From assembly GCA_964613675.1 (NCBI GenBank), contig CAZTIH010000087.1, positions 1 through 10,756 of the forward strand: a stretch of 10,756 bases of DNA. Direction: 5' to 3'. Shown here one piece after another: positions 1-7,565 of the stretch (within the stretch, counting starts at the first letter, position 1; each line of letters begins with the position of its first letter). The notes beneath the pieces were generated by a model. That model was not told the origin of the DNA. It ran no database searches and was given only the letters and a program-made list of their open reading frames with translations. The DNA comes from DAIUCA01 sp964613675. GTDB taxonomy: Bacteria; Pseudomonadota; Gammaproteobacteria; Competibacterales; Competibacteraceae. A program made the position numbers and the translations under genes.

Positions 1-262
1 CATTAGAAGTCGATTGCGGAACTGGTTCTCCAGCCAAGGAACCCCTTCCATCGAAACGACCTGTATGCGCTTAGTCACCGTTACGGGTGCGCCGAGTGTG
101 TTCCCCGAAGATTCTGAAGCGAATAAAGATCAAGTTGAATTGCTCAAGGCCTTAAACAGCGTGACTCGTCCTACCAGCGGGGGATGGGGAGATATTTGGA
201 ACAATATGCAGCGGTGGTCTAACGAGAAACTCGAACAAGTACAAGGCGCTTTAGGGGGTTAA
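1..262 (+). CDS. TAXI-like periplasmic binding protein, C-terminal fragment (5' end outside window)
   Basis: The open frame runs in from the left edge (first full codon at 2) to a TAA at 260-262, so only the last 86 residues or so are visible. They align without gaps over most of their length with the C-terminus of the next gene: both contain ETTCMR, a GW..IW pair, a KLE.VQ element and the ending ALGG. This makes the fragment a paralogue of that gene, which has a signal peptide and features of TAXI-family (TRAP-transporter-associated) substrate-binding proteins. An internal TTG at 14 is not needed as a start because the frame is open to the edge. The function of this copy is inferred only from the paralogue; the ligand is unknown. 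Confidence 0.8.
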   Translation, partial: IRSRLRNWFSSQGTPSIETTCMRLVTVTGAPSVFPEDSEANKDQVELLKALNSVTRPTSGGWGDIWNNMQRWSNEKLEQVQGALGG

Positions 263-291
263 TCCTAAGCGACGGTAGGCCAGTTCGCTTG

Positions 292-323
292 AAGAGTGGT
301 TATTATTTTAACCACTCTTTTTT
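292..323 (+). terminator. Rho-independent terminator after first TAXI-like gene
   Basis: A perfect 11-base-pair stem (292-302 with 309-319) closes a 6-base loop and is followed by a T-run at 318-323. It lies 30 bases after the stop of the first binding protein gene. It implies that the downstream paralogue is transcribed mainly from its own promoter, or by readthrough. Confidence 0.9.
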
Positions 324-373
324 GTTGTCCGCTTTAACACAGAAACAACCTCTACTTGCGTGGGAAAAATTTT

Positions 374-1399
374 ATGTCTGCAAAATTGACTGCGACCCGA
401 CACCGTGTATTCAGAATCCTCTGCACCACATTACTCGCTCTGCATCTCTCAAATGCCGATGCTCAGGAACGTCGATTTTTCGCGGGGGCTTTCGGCGGCG
501 GCGACTATTTAGAACTTTTTTGCCCTTACATCATTTCAAGTCTCGCGAAATTTCCGTTCTATTTGAAATCGTTCTCGTCGTGCGAAGTCACGCGGGGCAG
601 CGCCGACAATATCGAACGCGTACTCGTTAATCCGCAACATGTAGGGTTAGCACAAGTCGATGTCGCGTTTGATGCTTTAGCCAAATATCCAGAACAACTC
701 GTGGTTTCGACGGCCAACATTGGGCGCGAATGCCTGTTTTTTGCGACCAATGTCAATGAGATTAAAAATCTGGATCATCTACCTCATCGACTTCCTTTAG
801 GTCTCGCGGGCGAAGGCAGCGGCAGTGATCTCACATTCAGATTTCTACAAACGCTGATGCCTAGCCTAAATAATCTCCAAGACATTCAGCGGTTCAATAG
901 CAGTCGTGATGCGGTCGATGCCCTCATTCGCAATGAGATAACGATGGCGTTTTTCGTCCAGTTTCCCAACATGCAGAACTCTCTGTTTCAACGTCTGCTC
1001 AACGCGGGCAATATCACATTTGTGCCCGTCATCAGTATGCCGATTCTGCGTCGCGAGGTAGATAGCGTGGGTCGGCAAATGCTGCGCCATGAAGTGGGCG
1101 GCACAAGGGTGTACGAAGCAATGGAAATCGAACTTCCCCAAAATACAACGAGCCGATTTATCGGTTGGTGGACGGGAAAACCGATTTTGGAGACAACCTG
1201 TATGCGAGTTGCGGTCGTGACTGGTCACCCCAATCGCTTTGCTGGAAACGATGCCGAAATCGCTAAACAGTTGGAGTTAATCGACGCCCTCAACCGTTTG
1301 ACCCCTCCCACTGATGACGGTTGGCAGAACATCTGGGATGGCATGAGAACTTGGTCTTCAGACAAACTTGAAACGGTTCAACGGGCTTTAGGCGGGTAA
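374..1399 (+). CDS. TAXI-like periplasmic substrate-binding protein
   Basis: This predicts a 341-residue exported protein. The N-terminus has a basic n-region (K4, R9, R11, R14), a hydrophobic stretch at about 15-25 and an AxA-type signal peptidase I site (ADA, residues 28-30, then Q31). The mature part carries signatures of the TAXI / NMT1-like binding fold: an early glycine-rich stretch (GGGDY, from 41), RGSADNIERV (74-83), a GLAQVDVA element, and GEGSGSD (146-152), which resembles the family's ligand-binding GSG loop. Four mature cysteines (C50, C70, C120, C276) could form disulfides in the periplasm. The ATG at 374 was chosen because it places the signal peptide at the N-terminus and has GGGA about 10 bases upstream; a TTG at 356 would add six residues. 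No TRAP membrane subunit is visible nearby. The family call is by motif; the ligand is unknown. Confidence 0.75.
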   Translation: MSAKLTATRHRVFRILCTTLLALHLSNADAQERRFFAGAFGGGDYLELFCPYIISSLAKFPFYLKSFSSCEVTRGSADNIERVLVNPQHVGLAQVDVAFDALAKYPEQLVVSTANIGRECLFFATNVNEIKNLDHLPHRLPLGLAGEGSGSDLTFRFLQTLMPSLNNLQDIQRFNSSRDAVDALIRNEITMAFFVQFPNMQNSLFQRLLNAGNITFVPVISMPILRREVDSVGRQMLRHEVGGTRVYEAMEIELPQNTTSRFIGWWTGKPILETTCMRVAVVTGHPNRFAGNDAEIAKQLELIDALNRLTPPTDDGWQNIWDGMRTWSSDKLETVQRALGG

Positions 1400-1488
1400 T
1401 TTTTACCGTTTATTGTGCAGTGCGTAGCTCATTTTACGCCGCTTTTCGGTAGAATCACGCCCCTTTTTTTCTGCCATAGAATGACATC

Positions 1489-3768
1489 ATGACGGACGAT
1501 TTTGACGCCCAAGCCCTGCATTACCATCGTTATCCTACGCCAGGCAAAATCCAAGTACTTCCGAGCAAACCCGTTGCCAATCAACGGGATCTGGCGCTCG
1601 CTTACTCCCCGGGTGTAGCAGCGGCTTGTCGGGCCATTGTCGATGATCCGCAGACGATTGCCGATTACACGGCACGTTCTAATTTAGTGGCAGTCATCAG
1701 CAATGGAACAGCGGTATTGGGCTTGGGCAACATTGGTCCTATGGCTTCAAAACCCGTGATGGAAGGCAAAGGCGTTTTATTCAAGAAGTTTGCCGGCATT
1801 GACGTTTTTGATATTGAGATTAACGAAACGGATCCAGAACGTCTGATCGACATCATTGCCAGTCTGGAACCCACCTTTGGCGGCATCAACTTAGAAGACA
1901 TCAAGGCCCCCGAATGCTTTGTTGTTGAACAAACCTTACGAGAACGAATGCACATTCCCGTCTTCCACGACGACCAACATGGCACGGCAATCATCGCAGG
2001 GGCCGCTATTCTGAATGCCTTAAAACTCGTCGATAAATCATTAAACGAAGTCCGATTAGTCGCTTCAGGGGCCGGTGCGGCGGGGATCGCTTGTCTGGAC
2101 ATTCTGGTGAGTTTGGGACTTCCCAAGGAAAACATCATTGCCTGTGACAGTCGCGGCGTGATTTACCAAGGACGTAATCAAGGGATGGACGGTCGTAAGG
2201 GCGACTATGCGGCGAAAACCAAGCATCGCAACTTGTCTGAAGCCATCAGCGGTGCCGATATTTTCCTAGGGGTCTCCGGTCCCAATTCGGTCTCTGCCGA
2301 GATGATTCAGAAGATGGCGAGTCGTCCTATCGTGTTGGCGCTGGCGAATCCGATCCCCGAAATTATGCCCGATCTCGTTAAATCGGTGCGTCCTGATGCC
2401 ATCGTTGCGACCGGGCGTTCCGACTTTCCGAATCAAGTCAATAATGTTTTGTGTTTCCCCTACATGTTTCGCGGCGCATTGGATGTGGGGGCCACAACAA
2501 TCAATGAAAACATGAAGTTAGCCATGGTTAAGGCCCTGGCGGATATGGCCTTAACGCCGCCGGGAGAGGAAGTGACTTCTGCGTATGGTAAGGAATCGTT
2601 GCACTTTGGCCCTGATTATCTCATCCCCAAACCCTTCGATAATCGTCTGATTGTGGAACTTCCCCAGGCCGTTGCGCGTGCAGCGATGCAAAGTGGGGTT
2701 GCAACTCGACCGATTACCGATATGAACGCCTATCGCGCGAAGTTGGAGGCGTTCGTCTTTCGAGCGGGATTGGCCATGCGTCCCATCATCGACCGCGCTA
2801 AGGCAGCGCCTAAACGGGTGGTTTATGCGGAGGGCGAGGAAGAACGGGTGTTGCGGGCGGTTCAAGTGGTCGTCGATGAAGGAACCGTTCATCCCTTTGT
2901 TATCGGTCAACGCAGTGTCATTCAGGAACTCATTGAAAAACATAGCATTTCTTTGGAACCCGAACGGGATTTCACGCTGATTGACCCCCTTGACAATCCC
3001 TATTTCGAGGACTGTTGGCAGGCTTATCACCAGTTACGGGAACGGTACGGGGTTGATCCGGCGACGGCGAAAATCCGAATGCGGACACGCCCCACCGCAC
3101 TGGGCGCCACATTAGTGCGTTTAGGCTTCGCGGATGCGCTGTTATGTGGCATTACGGGCAGTTATTGGGATCATCTGCGCCACGTCAAAGAAACGCTCCT
3201 GAATCCAAGCCATCCGCCCCGCACCTTGGCTGCGATGAGTCTGCTGATGACGCCCAAAGGCACGATATTTTTAACCGATACCAACGTAAATCCCGACCCT
3301 AACGCTCAACAGATCGCGGACATTACGTTGTTGGCAGCACAGGCGATTCGACGATTTGGGATCGTGCCGAAAGTCGCGTTGCTGTCTCACTCGACCTTTG
3401 GCACCAGTCAAGCGAGTTCGGCAAAAAAGATGGCTGAAGCATTGGCGGTCATCCGACATCGCGCCCCCGAACTCGAAGTCGAAGGAGAAATGCAAGCCGA
3501 TGTGGCGTTAGATGAAGGGCTGCGGCGACGGGTATTTCCCCACTCGGCGTTGTTGGGGAGCGCTAATCTTCTCGTCATGCCCAATCTGGACGCGGCTCAT
3601 ATTGGTTTGAATTTACTGCGTTCGGTGGGCGACTGCGTGTCGGTGGGGCCGATGATTTTGGGACTAGATTGGCCTGCCCATGTCATCAATAAAAATGCCC
3701 GCACGCGCCGCATCGTGAATATGAGTGCAGTCGCGGTTGTGGAAGCCCAAGAACGCGCTAATCGGTGA
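1489..3768 (+). CDS. maeB: NADP-dependent malic enzyme with C-terminal phosphotransacetylase-like domain
   Basis: Oxidative decarboxylation of malate to pyruvate with reduction of NADP is predicted, linking the TCA cycle to pyruvate and supplying NADPH. At 759 residues the length matches the large two-domain MaeB class. The malic enzyme part (about 1-430) shows LAYSPGV with the candidate catalytic Tyr39, MEGKG with Lys94, the metal-binding LEDI (E136, D137) and FHDDQHGT (D161, D162), the nucleotide-binding GAGAAG (194-199) and NPIPE (287-291). The second part (about 430-759) is phosphotransacetylase-like (YAEGEEERVLRA, SHSTFGTS, GSANLLVMPNLDAAHI); in this family it is known as a regulatory, acetyl-CoA-sensing domain rather than an active enzyme. 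The ribosome-binding site is poor, and an ATGACATCATGA string at 1481-1492 places a three-codon open frame directly over the start. A TAGAAT at 1450-1455 may be a -10 box, but no good -35 is present. The 3' end overlaps convergent yhbY by 11 bases. Confidence 0.96.
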   Translation: MTDDFDAQALHYHRYPTPGKIQVLPSKPVANQRDLALAYSPGVAAACRAIVDDPQTIADYTARSNLVAVISNGTAVLGLGNIGPMASKPVMEGKGVLFKKFAGIDVFDIEINETDPERLIDIIASLEPTFGGINLEDIKAPECFVVEQTLRERMHIPVFHDDQHGTAIIAGAAILNALKLVDKSLNEVRLVASGAGAAGIACLDILVSLGLPKENIIACDSRGVIYQGRNQGMDGRKGDYAAKTKHRNLSEAISGADIFLGVSGPNSVSAEMIQKMASRPIVLALANPIPEIMPDLVKSVRPDAIVATGRSDFPNQVNNVLCFPYMFRGALDVGATTINENMKLAMVKALADMALTPPGEEVTSAYGKESLHFGPDYLIPKPFDNRLIVELPQAVARAAMQSGVATRPITDMNAYRAKLEAFVFRAGLAMRPIIDRAKAAPKRVVYAEGEEERVLRAVQVVVDEGTVHPFVIGQRSVIQELIEKHSISLEPERDFTLIDPLDNPYFEDCWQAYHQLRERYGVDPATAKIRMRTRPTALGATLVRLGFADALLCGITGSYWDHLRHVKETLLNPSHPPRTLAAMSLLMTPKGTIFLTDTNVNPDPNAQQIADITLLAAQAIRRFGIVPKVALLSHSTFGTSQASSAKKMAEALAVIRHRAPELEVEGEMQADVALDEGLRRRVFPHSALLGSANLLVMPNLDAAHIGLNLLRSVGDCVSVGPMILGLDWPAHVINKNARTRRIVNMSAVAVVEAQERANR

Positions 3769-4048
3769 ACTGGATGCGGGCGCTGGGACTGCGGCGAAAT
3801 AACACGGCAATGTGACCGATCTGCTGCACGAGTTCCGCCCCACTTTCCGCTTGAATGGCCGTGACCATAGCCTGTCGTTCATCTCGATCCGCCCCATTGA
3901 TACGCATTTTAATGAGTTCGTGGTGAGCTAATGCGTTATCGACTTCCGCTGCCACTGCCGCCGTCAGTCCCTTGTTTCCAACGATAATAATCGGCTGTAA
4001 ATGGTGTGCTAATGCCTTTAACTGACGCTTTTGGGCGTTATTTAACAT
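3758..4048 (-). CDS. yhbY: CRM-domain ribosome assembly RNA-binding protein YhbY
   Basis: A single-domain CRM protein of 96 residues, the usual YhbY length (E. coli about 97). YhbY proteins bind RNA and associate with the large ribosomal subunit precursor. The sequence shows the opening LKALAHHLQPIIIVGNKGLT (residues 10-29), including the GxxG loop (GNKG) typical of CRM domains, then the conserved ALAHHELIKMRI and a C-terminal QIGHIAVLFR strand. The ATG at 4048-4046 is preceded by a good Shine-Dalgarno (GTGAGG, complement of 4056-4061) at 7 bases. The gene is divergent from rlmE, as in E. coli; greA, which lies beyond yhbY there, is not seen here, and the neighbour is maeB. The last 11 bases overlap the end of maeB on the other strand. 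Confidence 0.95.
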   Translation of the reverse strand: MLNNAQKRQLKALAHHLQPIIIVGNKGLTAAVAAEVDNALAHHELIKMRINGADRDERQAMVTAIQAESGAELVQQIGHIAVLFRRSPSARIQFTD

Positions 4049-4065
4049 AAAAATGCCTCACATGC

Positions 4066-4078
4066 CCCGTTAAACGGG
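4066..4078. repeat. Short inverted repeat in yhbY-rlmE divergent region
   Basis: CCCGTT (4066-4071), one central base, then AACGGG (4073-4078): a perfect 6-base-pair inverted repeat lying 18 bases upstream of the yhbY start and 74 bases upstream of rlmE. The single-base spacer makes it more like a small protein-binding site than a stable hairpin. A TTTACA at 4084-4089 with TAGAGA 17 bases later (4107-4112) is a modest candidate promoter for rlmE. No regulator can be named. Confidence 0.4.
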
Positions 4079-4151
4079 ATGGCTTTACAATCGGGGGAGT
4101 TTCTCTTAGAGACTTCATTTTTGGCACAAACAAACGATGTGGTACACAGGC

Positions 4152-4811
4152 ATGGCCCGCAGCAGAACCAGTCATCAATGGTTAAAAGAGCATTTTCAAG
4201 ACGAATACGTGAAACGCGCCCGTATCGACGGGTATCGCTGTCGTGCGGTGTACAAGCTGAAAGAAATTCACGAAAAAGATCAACTCCTTAAAGTCGGTCA
4301 AACCATTGTCGATTTAGGCGCCGCCCCGGGCGGGTGGTCGCAATTTGCGGCGGAAATCGTGGGGGAAAAGGGTTTAATTATCGCGCTCGATTTACTCGAA
4401 ATGGCGCCAATTCCCCATGTGAATTTCATTCAAGGGGACTTTCGGGAGGAAACCGTGACGGCGGCCCTTCTCGAACAGCTCGCGAACCGCCCTGTTGACC
4501 TTGTGCTTTCAGACATGTCCCCCAACATCAGCGGCATGAAGGCGATGGATCAACCTCGGGGAATGTATTTGTGCGAATTAGCCGTCGAATTTGCCCAACA
4601 AACCCTACGACCTGAAGGCGATCTTTTGATGAAAGTCTTCCAAGGTACTGGATTTGATGAATTACTTCGCCACTTACGCACTCAATTTAAACGTGTGGCC
4701 ACGCGCAAACCGCAAGCCTCGCGGTCGCGTAGTCCCGAACTTTACTTACTGGCGCGGAACTACCAGCCCAATGACCGTATCAACTCTGAGTCTTCGCCCG
4801 TAAACCATTGA
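4152..4811 (+). CDS. rlmE: 23S rRNA (uridine-2'-O)-methyltransferase RlmE (FtsJ/RrmJ)
   Basis: SAM-dependent 2'-O-methylation of a uridine in the peptidyl transferase region of 23S rRNA (U2552 in E. coli), a late step in large-subunit maturation. The protein has 219 residues from this start, close to the family norm. The SAM-binding motif is DLGAAPGGWSQ (54-64). The K-D-K-E catalytic tetrad is complete: K35 (YKLKEI), D121 (LSDMSPN), K161 (LLMKVFQG) and E196 (SPELYLL). I chose the ATG at 4152 because the family normally begins just before the RTSHQWLKEHF block; the in-frame ATG at 4137 would add five residues. Neither start has a convincing Shine-Dalgarno. The C-terminus runs about 18 residues past the catalytic core as a polar tail. 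It is 28 bases ahead of ftsH, the classical rlmE-ftsH operon. Confidence 0.95.
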   Translation: MARSRTSHQWLKEHFQDEYVKRARIDGYRCRAVYKLKEIHEKDQLLKVGQTIVDLGAAPGGWSQFAAEIVGEKGLIIALDLLEMAPIPHVNFIQGDFREETVTAALLEQLANRPVDLVLSDMSPNISGMKAMDQPRGMYLCELAVEFAQQTLRPEGDLLMKVFQGTGFDELLRHLRTQFKRVATRKPQASRSRSPELYLLARNYQPNDRINSESSPVNH

Positions 4812-4826
4812 TATTATTAACAAATC

Positions 4827-4833
4827 AGAGGGA
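4827..4833 (+). promoter_or_regulatory. Shine-Dalgarno that fixes the TTG start of ftsH
   Basis: AGAGGGA lies 6 bases ahead of a TTG at 4840, with no ATG or GTG start near it that would give the conserved FtsH N-terminus. The site therefore supports a rare TTG initiation codon for this essential protease, which may limit its translation rate. Confidence 0.8.
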
Positions 4834-4839
4834 ATCACC

Positions 4840-6747
4840 TTGAACGACATCGTGAAAAATATTCTGCTGTGGGTCGTCATCGCTGTTGTGCTGATGTCGG
4901 TCTTCCAGAGCTTTGGTCCACGCACCACCCCAACTGCACAGGTTTCTTATTCCCAGTTTTATCAACAAGTTAAACAGGGTCAAATCGCGAAAGTCATCAT
5001 CGACCGCAATGTCATTCACGGCCGCACCAACAACGGCGAACGCTTTACGACCTTCAACCCGGAGGATGACAACCGTTCTTTGATCGGCGAACTTCTGAAT
5101 AACGGCGTTGAAATCGAAGGTCGCCCCCCCGAACAACAATCGTTGCTCATGCAGATTTTCATCTCGTGGTTCCCGATGCTGCTGTTAATTGGGGTCTGGG
5201 TGTTCTTTTTGCGGCAAATGCAGGGGGGAGGCGGCGGTCGGAGCGCTATGTCGTTTGGTAAAAGTCGCGCCCGCATGATGGGGGAAGACCAAATTAAAGT
5301 GACTTTTGCCGATGTCGCCGGCGTCGAAGAAGCAAAAGAGGAAGTCGTCGAACTCGTTGAGTTTTTACGTGACCCCAGCAAATTCCAGCGTTTAGGTGGC
5401 AAAATCCCCCGTGGCGTCCTGATGGTCGGCAATCCGGGGACGGGAAAAACCTTGTTAGCCAAAGCCATCGCGGGAGAAGCGAAAGTACCGTTTTTCTCCA
5501 TTTCGGGGTCTGATTTTGTCGAAATGTTTGTGGGGGTCGGCGCAAGTCGGGTACGCGACATGTTTGAGCAAGCCAAAAAACATGCGCCCTGCATCATTTT
5601 CATCGACGAAATCGACGCTGTAGGTCGTCATCGGGGGGCCGGCTTAGGGGGAGGCCACGATGAACGCGAACAGACACTGAATCAATTGCTCGTTGAAATG
5701 GATGGTTTTGAAGGAAACGAAGGCATCATCGTGATTGCGGCGACAAACCGTCCCGATGTATTGGACCCCGCATTACTGCGGCCAGGTCGCTTTGATCGGC
5801 AAGTTGTGGTGCCTTTACCCGACGTTCGGGGCCGCGAGCAGATTCTGAAAGTACACATGCGGCGCGTTCCTCTCTCCAATAACATTGATGCAGCGATCAT
5901 CGCCCGAGGCACGCCTGGCTTTTCGGGGGCGGATCTCGCGAATTTGGTCAACGAAGCGGCGTTATTTGCGGCGCGGGCCAACCAGCGCGAAGTCACTATG
6001 GAAAACTTCGAGAAGGCCAAAGATAAGATCATGATGGGAGCAGAACGGAAGTCGATGGTGATGAGCGAAGAGGAGAAAAAGCTCACGGCCTATCACGAAG
6101 CGGGTCACGCTATTGTCGGTCGCATGGTGCCAAGCCACGATCCGATTCACAAAGTGAGTATCATTCCACGGGGTCGGGCGTTGGGCGTAACCCTATTCTT
6201 ACCCGAAGGTGACCGTTACAGCGCCTCTAAACAGCGTCTGGAGAGCCAAATTTCCACGCTATTTGGGGGACGGATTGCGGAAGAGATTATTTTTGGGCCT
6301 GAAGCGGTGACTACGGGGGCATCGAACGACATTGAGCGCGTAACGGATATTGCCCGAAATATGGTAACTAAATGGGGGCTATCAGAACGGTTGGGGCCGC
6401 TAGCGTACAGTGAAGATGATGGGGAAGTGTTTTTGGGTCGCCAAGTGACGCGCCATAAGAATGTTTCAGATAACACGGCGCATATTATTGACGAAGAGAT
6501 TCGCTCGATCATTGACCGTAATTATGAGCGCGCCAAGAAAATCCTTGAAGAAAATTTGGACAAACTTCATGCGATGTCAGAGGCCTTAATGCAACATGAA
6601 ACCATTGATGCAGAACAGATTAACGCCATCATGGAAGGGCGCGAGCTTCCCCCGCCACCTCCTGCGAAGTTGGCGAAAAAACCAGAGGGTGGGGAAGGTG
6701 GTAACCGCCCACTTCCGCCCATTGGCGATCCCGCACAACAACATTAA
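4840..6747 (+). CDS. ftsH: ATP-dependent inner-membrane zinc metalloprotease FtsH
   Basis: Membrane-anchored AAA+ protease that extracts and degrades damaged membrane proteins and short-lived regulators; it works as a hexamer with the catalytic parts in the cytoplasm. At 635 residues it is near the usual length. Order: TM1 (about 7-25), periplasmic part (about 26-100), TM2 (about 103-124), a glycine-rich linker (QGGGGGR), AAA domain with Walker A GNPGTGKT (197-204), Walker B IIFIDEID (252-259), and the second region of homology ending RPGRFDR (314-320) with the arginine fingers R317 and R320. The protease domain has HEAGH (419-423) and the likely third zinc ligand D497 (ASNDIER). The tail is proline- and glycine-rich from about 601. 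Initiation is at TTG, supported by a strong Shine-Dalgarno. Odd point: Walker A has Asn198 where most FtsH proteins have Pro (GPPGTGKT); the consensus GxxGxGKT is kept. Confidence 0.98.
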   Translation: MNDIVKNILLWVVIAVVLMSVFQSFGPRTTPTAQVSYSQFYQQVKQGQIAKVIIDRNVIHGRTNNGERFTTFNPEDDNRSLIGELLNNGVEIEGRPPEQQSLLMQIFISWFPMLLLIGVWVFFLRQMQGGGGGRSAMSFGKSRARMMGEDQIKVTFADVAGVEEAKEEVVELVEFLRDPSKFQRLGGKIPRGVLMVGNPGTGKTLLAKAIAGEAKVPFFSISGSDFVEMFVGVGASRVRDMFEQAKKHAPCIIFIDEIDAVGRHRGAGLGGGHDEREQTLNQLLVEMDGFEGNEGIIVIAATNRPDVLDPALLRPGRFDRQVVVPLPDVRGREQILKVHMRRVPLSNNIDAAIIARGTPGFSGADLANLVNEAALFAARANQREVTMENFEKAKDKIMMGAERKSMVMSEEEKKLTAYHEAGHAIVGRMVPSHDPIHKVSIIPRGRALGVTLFLPEGDRYSASKQRLESQISTLFGGRIAEEIIFGPEAVTTGASNDIERVTDIARNMVTKWGLSERLGPLAYSEDDGEVFLGRQVTRHKNVSDNTAHIIDEEIRSIIDRNYERAKKILEENLDKLHAMSEALMQHETIDAEQINAIMEGRELPPPPPAKLAKKPEGGEGGNRPLPPIGDPAQQH

Positions 6748-6765
6748 GTGCTATCTATAAGACAC

Positions 6766-6793
6766 ACGGCGGCCTCGAGTCGCCGTTCCTTTT
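6766..6793 (+). terminator. Weak terminator-like hairpin between ftsH and tpiA
   Basis: A 6-base-pair GC-rich stem (ACGGCG 6766-6771 with CGCCGT 6781-6786) around a 9-base loop, followed by TCC and only four T residues (6790-6793). It sits 18 bases after the ftsH stop and ends 19 bases before tpiA. It could be a partial terminator that separates or attenuates expression between the rlmE-ftsH and tpiA-secG groups. The short T-run keeps confidence modest. Confidence 0.5.
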
Positions 6794-6812
6794 GATATGG
6801 GAGCGTTTCCAA

Positions 6813-7556
6813 ATGACAAAACCCAAGTTGATTGCCGGAAACTGGAAGATGCACGGCAATTTACTGACTAATCAGCAACTTGCTACTGATATCGTTGAGC
6901 AGACTCGCGAATTATCGGTGCAACTAGCAGTTTTTCCCCCTTTAGTTCACTTGATGGCTATCGCAGAAATTTTAGCCCATTCGTCGGTTTTATTAGGGGC
7001 GCAAAATCTCTGTGACCATTCTGAAGGAGCCTTTACGGGTGAAGTTAGCGGCACCATGTTGAGGGACTGTAGATGTCATTTTGTCCTAGTGGGTCATTCT
7101 GAAAGACGCACGCTCTACGGAGAAACCGACGAGGTCGTAGCCCAAAAACTGCTTTTAGCGAAAAAGGCGGGATTGAGACCGATTTTGTGTGTTGGAGAAA
7201 CGCTTGCGGAACGCGATCAGGGGTGGACAGAACTCGTGATTGCTAGACAATTAATGGCCGTGCAGCAGGCACTGGCGAATGACTTAACCGATGTAGTCAT
7301 TGCCTACGAACCTGTCTGGGCGATTGGGACGGGCAAAACGGCGTCGCCTGAACAAGCCCAAGCAGTGCACCAATTCATTCGTCAACAATTAGATAATACT
7401 TTGAAAAGTTTACCGATTTTGTACGGTGGGAGCGTCAACGAAAACAATGCAGCGAAATTATTTGCTATGCCAGATATTGACGGCGGTCTAGTTGGCGGTG
7501 CATCTTTGCGGGCCCATTCATTCGCTGCCATTGCCCAGGCTGCCGCCGAAATCTGA
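6813..7556 (+). CDS. tpiA: Triose-phosphate isomerase
   Basis: Interconverts dihydroxyacetone phosphate and glyceraldehyde-3-phosphate in glycolysis and gluconeogenesis, in the cytoplasm, as a dimer. At 247 residues the length is typical. All active-site elements are present: N10 and K12 (GNWKM), electrophile H95 (VGHSERR), general base E166 (AYEPVWAIGTG), the flexible loop directly after it (VWAIGTGKTAS), and the phosphate-binding YGGSV (S207) and GGLVGGAS segments. The ATG at 6813 is chosen because it gives the standard N-terminus (KLIAGNWKM) and has GGGAG 9 bases upstream (6799-6803); an in-frame TTG at 6792 would add seven residues ahead of the conserved start. secG follows after 9 bases, so the two are probably cotranscribed. 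In E. coli and many relatives folP and glmM follow ftsH; they are absent here. Confidence 0.97.
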   Translation: MTKPKLIAGNWKMHGNLLTNQQLATDIVEQTRELSVQLAVFPPLVHLMAIAEILAHSSVLLGAQNLCDHSEGAFTGEVSGTMLRDCRCHFVLVGHSERRTLYGETDEVVAQKLLLAKKAGLRPILCVGETLAERDQGWTELVIARQLMAVQQALANDLTDVVIAYEPVWAIGTGKTASPEQAQAVHQFIRQQLDNTLKSLPILYGGSVNENNAAKLFAMPDIDGGLVGGASLRAHSFAAIAQAAAEI

Positions 7557-7565
7557 GCCTAACCC

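Noticed and set aside
289..630. Open frame of 113 codons overlapping the start of the second TAXI-like gene
   Set aside because: It begins inside the terminator hairpin, has no family resemblance, and runs out of frame over a gene with a clear signal peptide and paralogue.
1665..2138. Long minus-strand open frame inside maeB (157 codons)
   Set aside because: It is antisense to the conserved malic enzyme core; composition reflects the codon bias of maeB and no start signal or family motif is seen.
2551..3030. Minus-strand open frame of 159 codons inside maeB
   Set aside because: Antisense shadow of the junction between the two MaeB domains, with no recognisable domain or ribosome-binding site.
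5016..5603. Minus-strand open frame of 195 codons inside ftsH
   Set aside because: Antisense to the AAA domain; low-complexity Ser/Pro-rich translation and no match to a known family.
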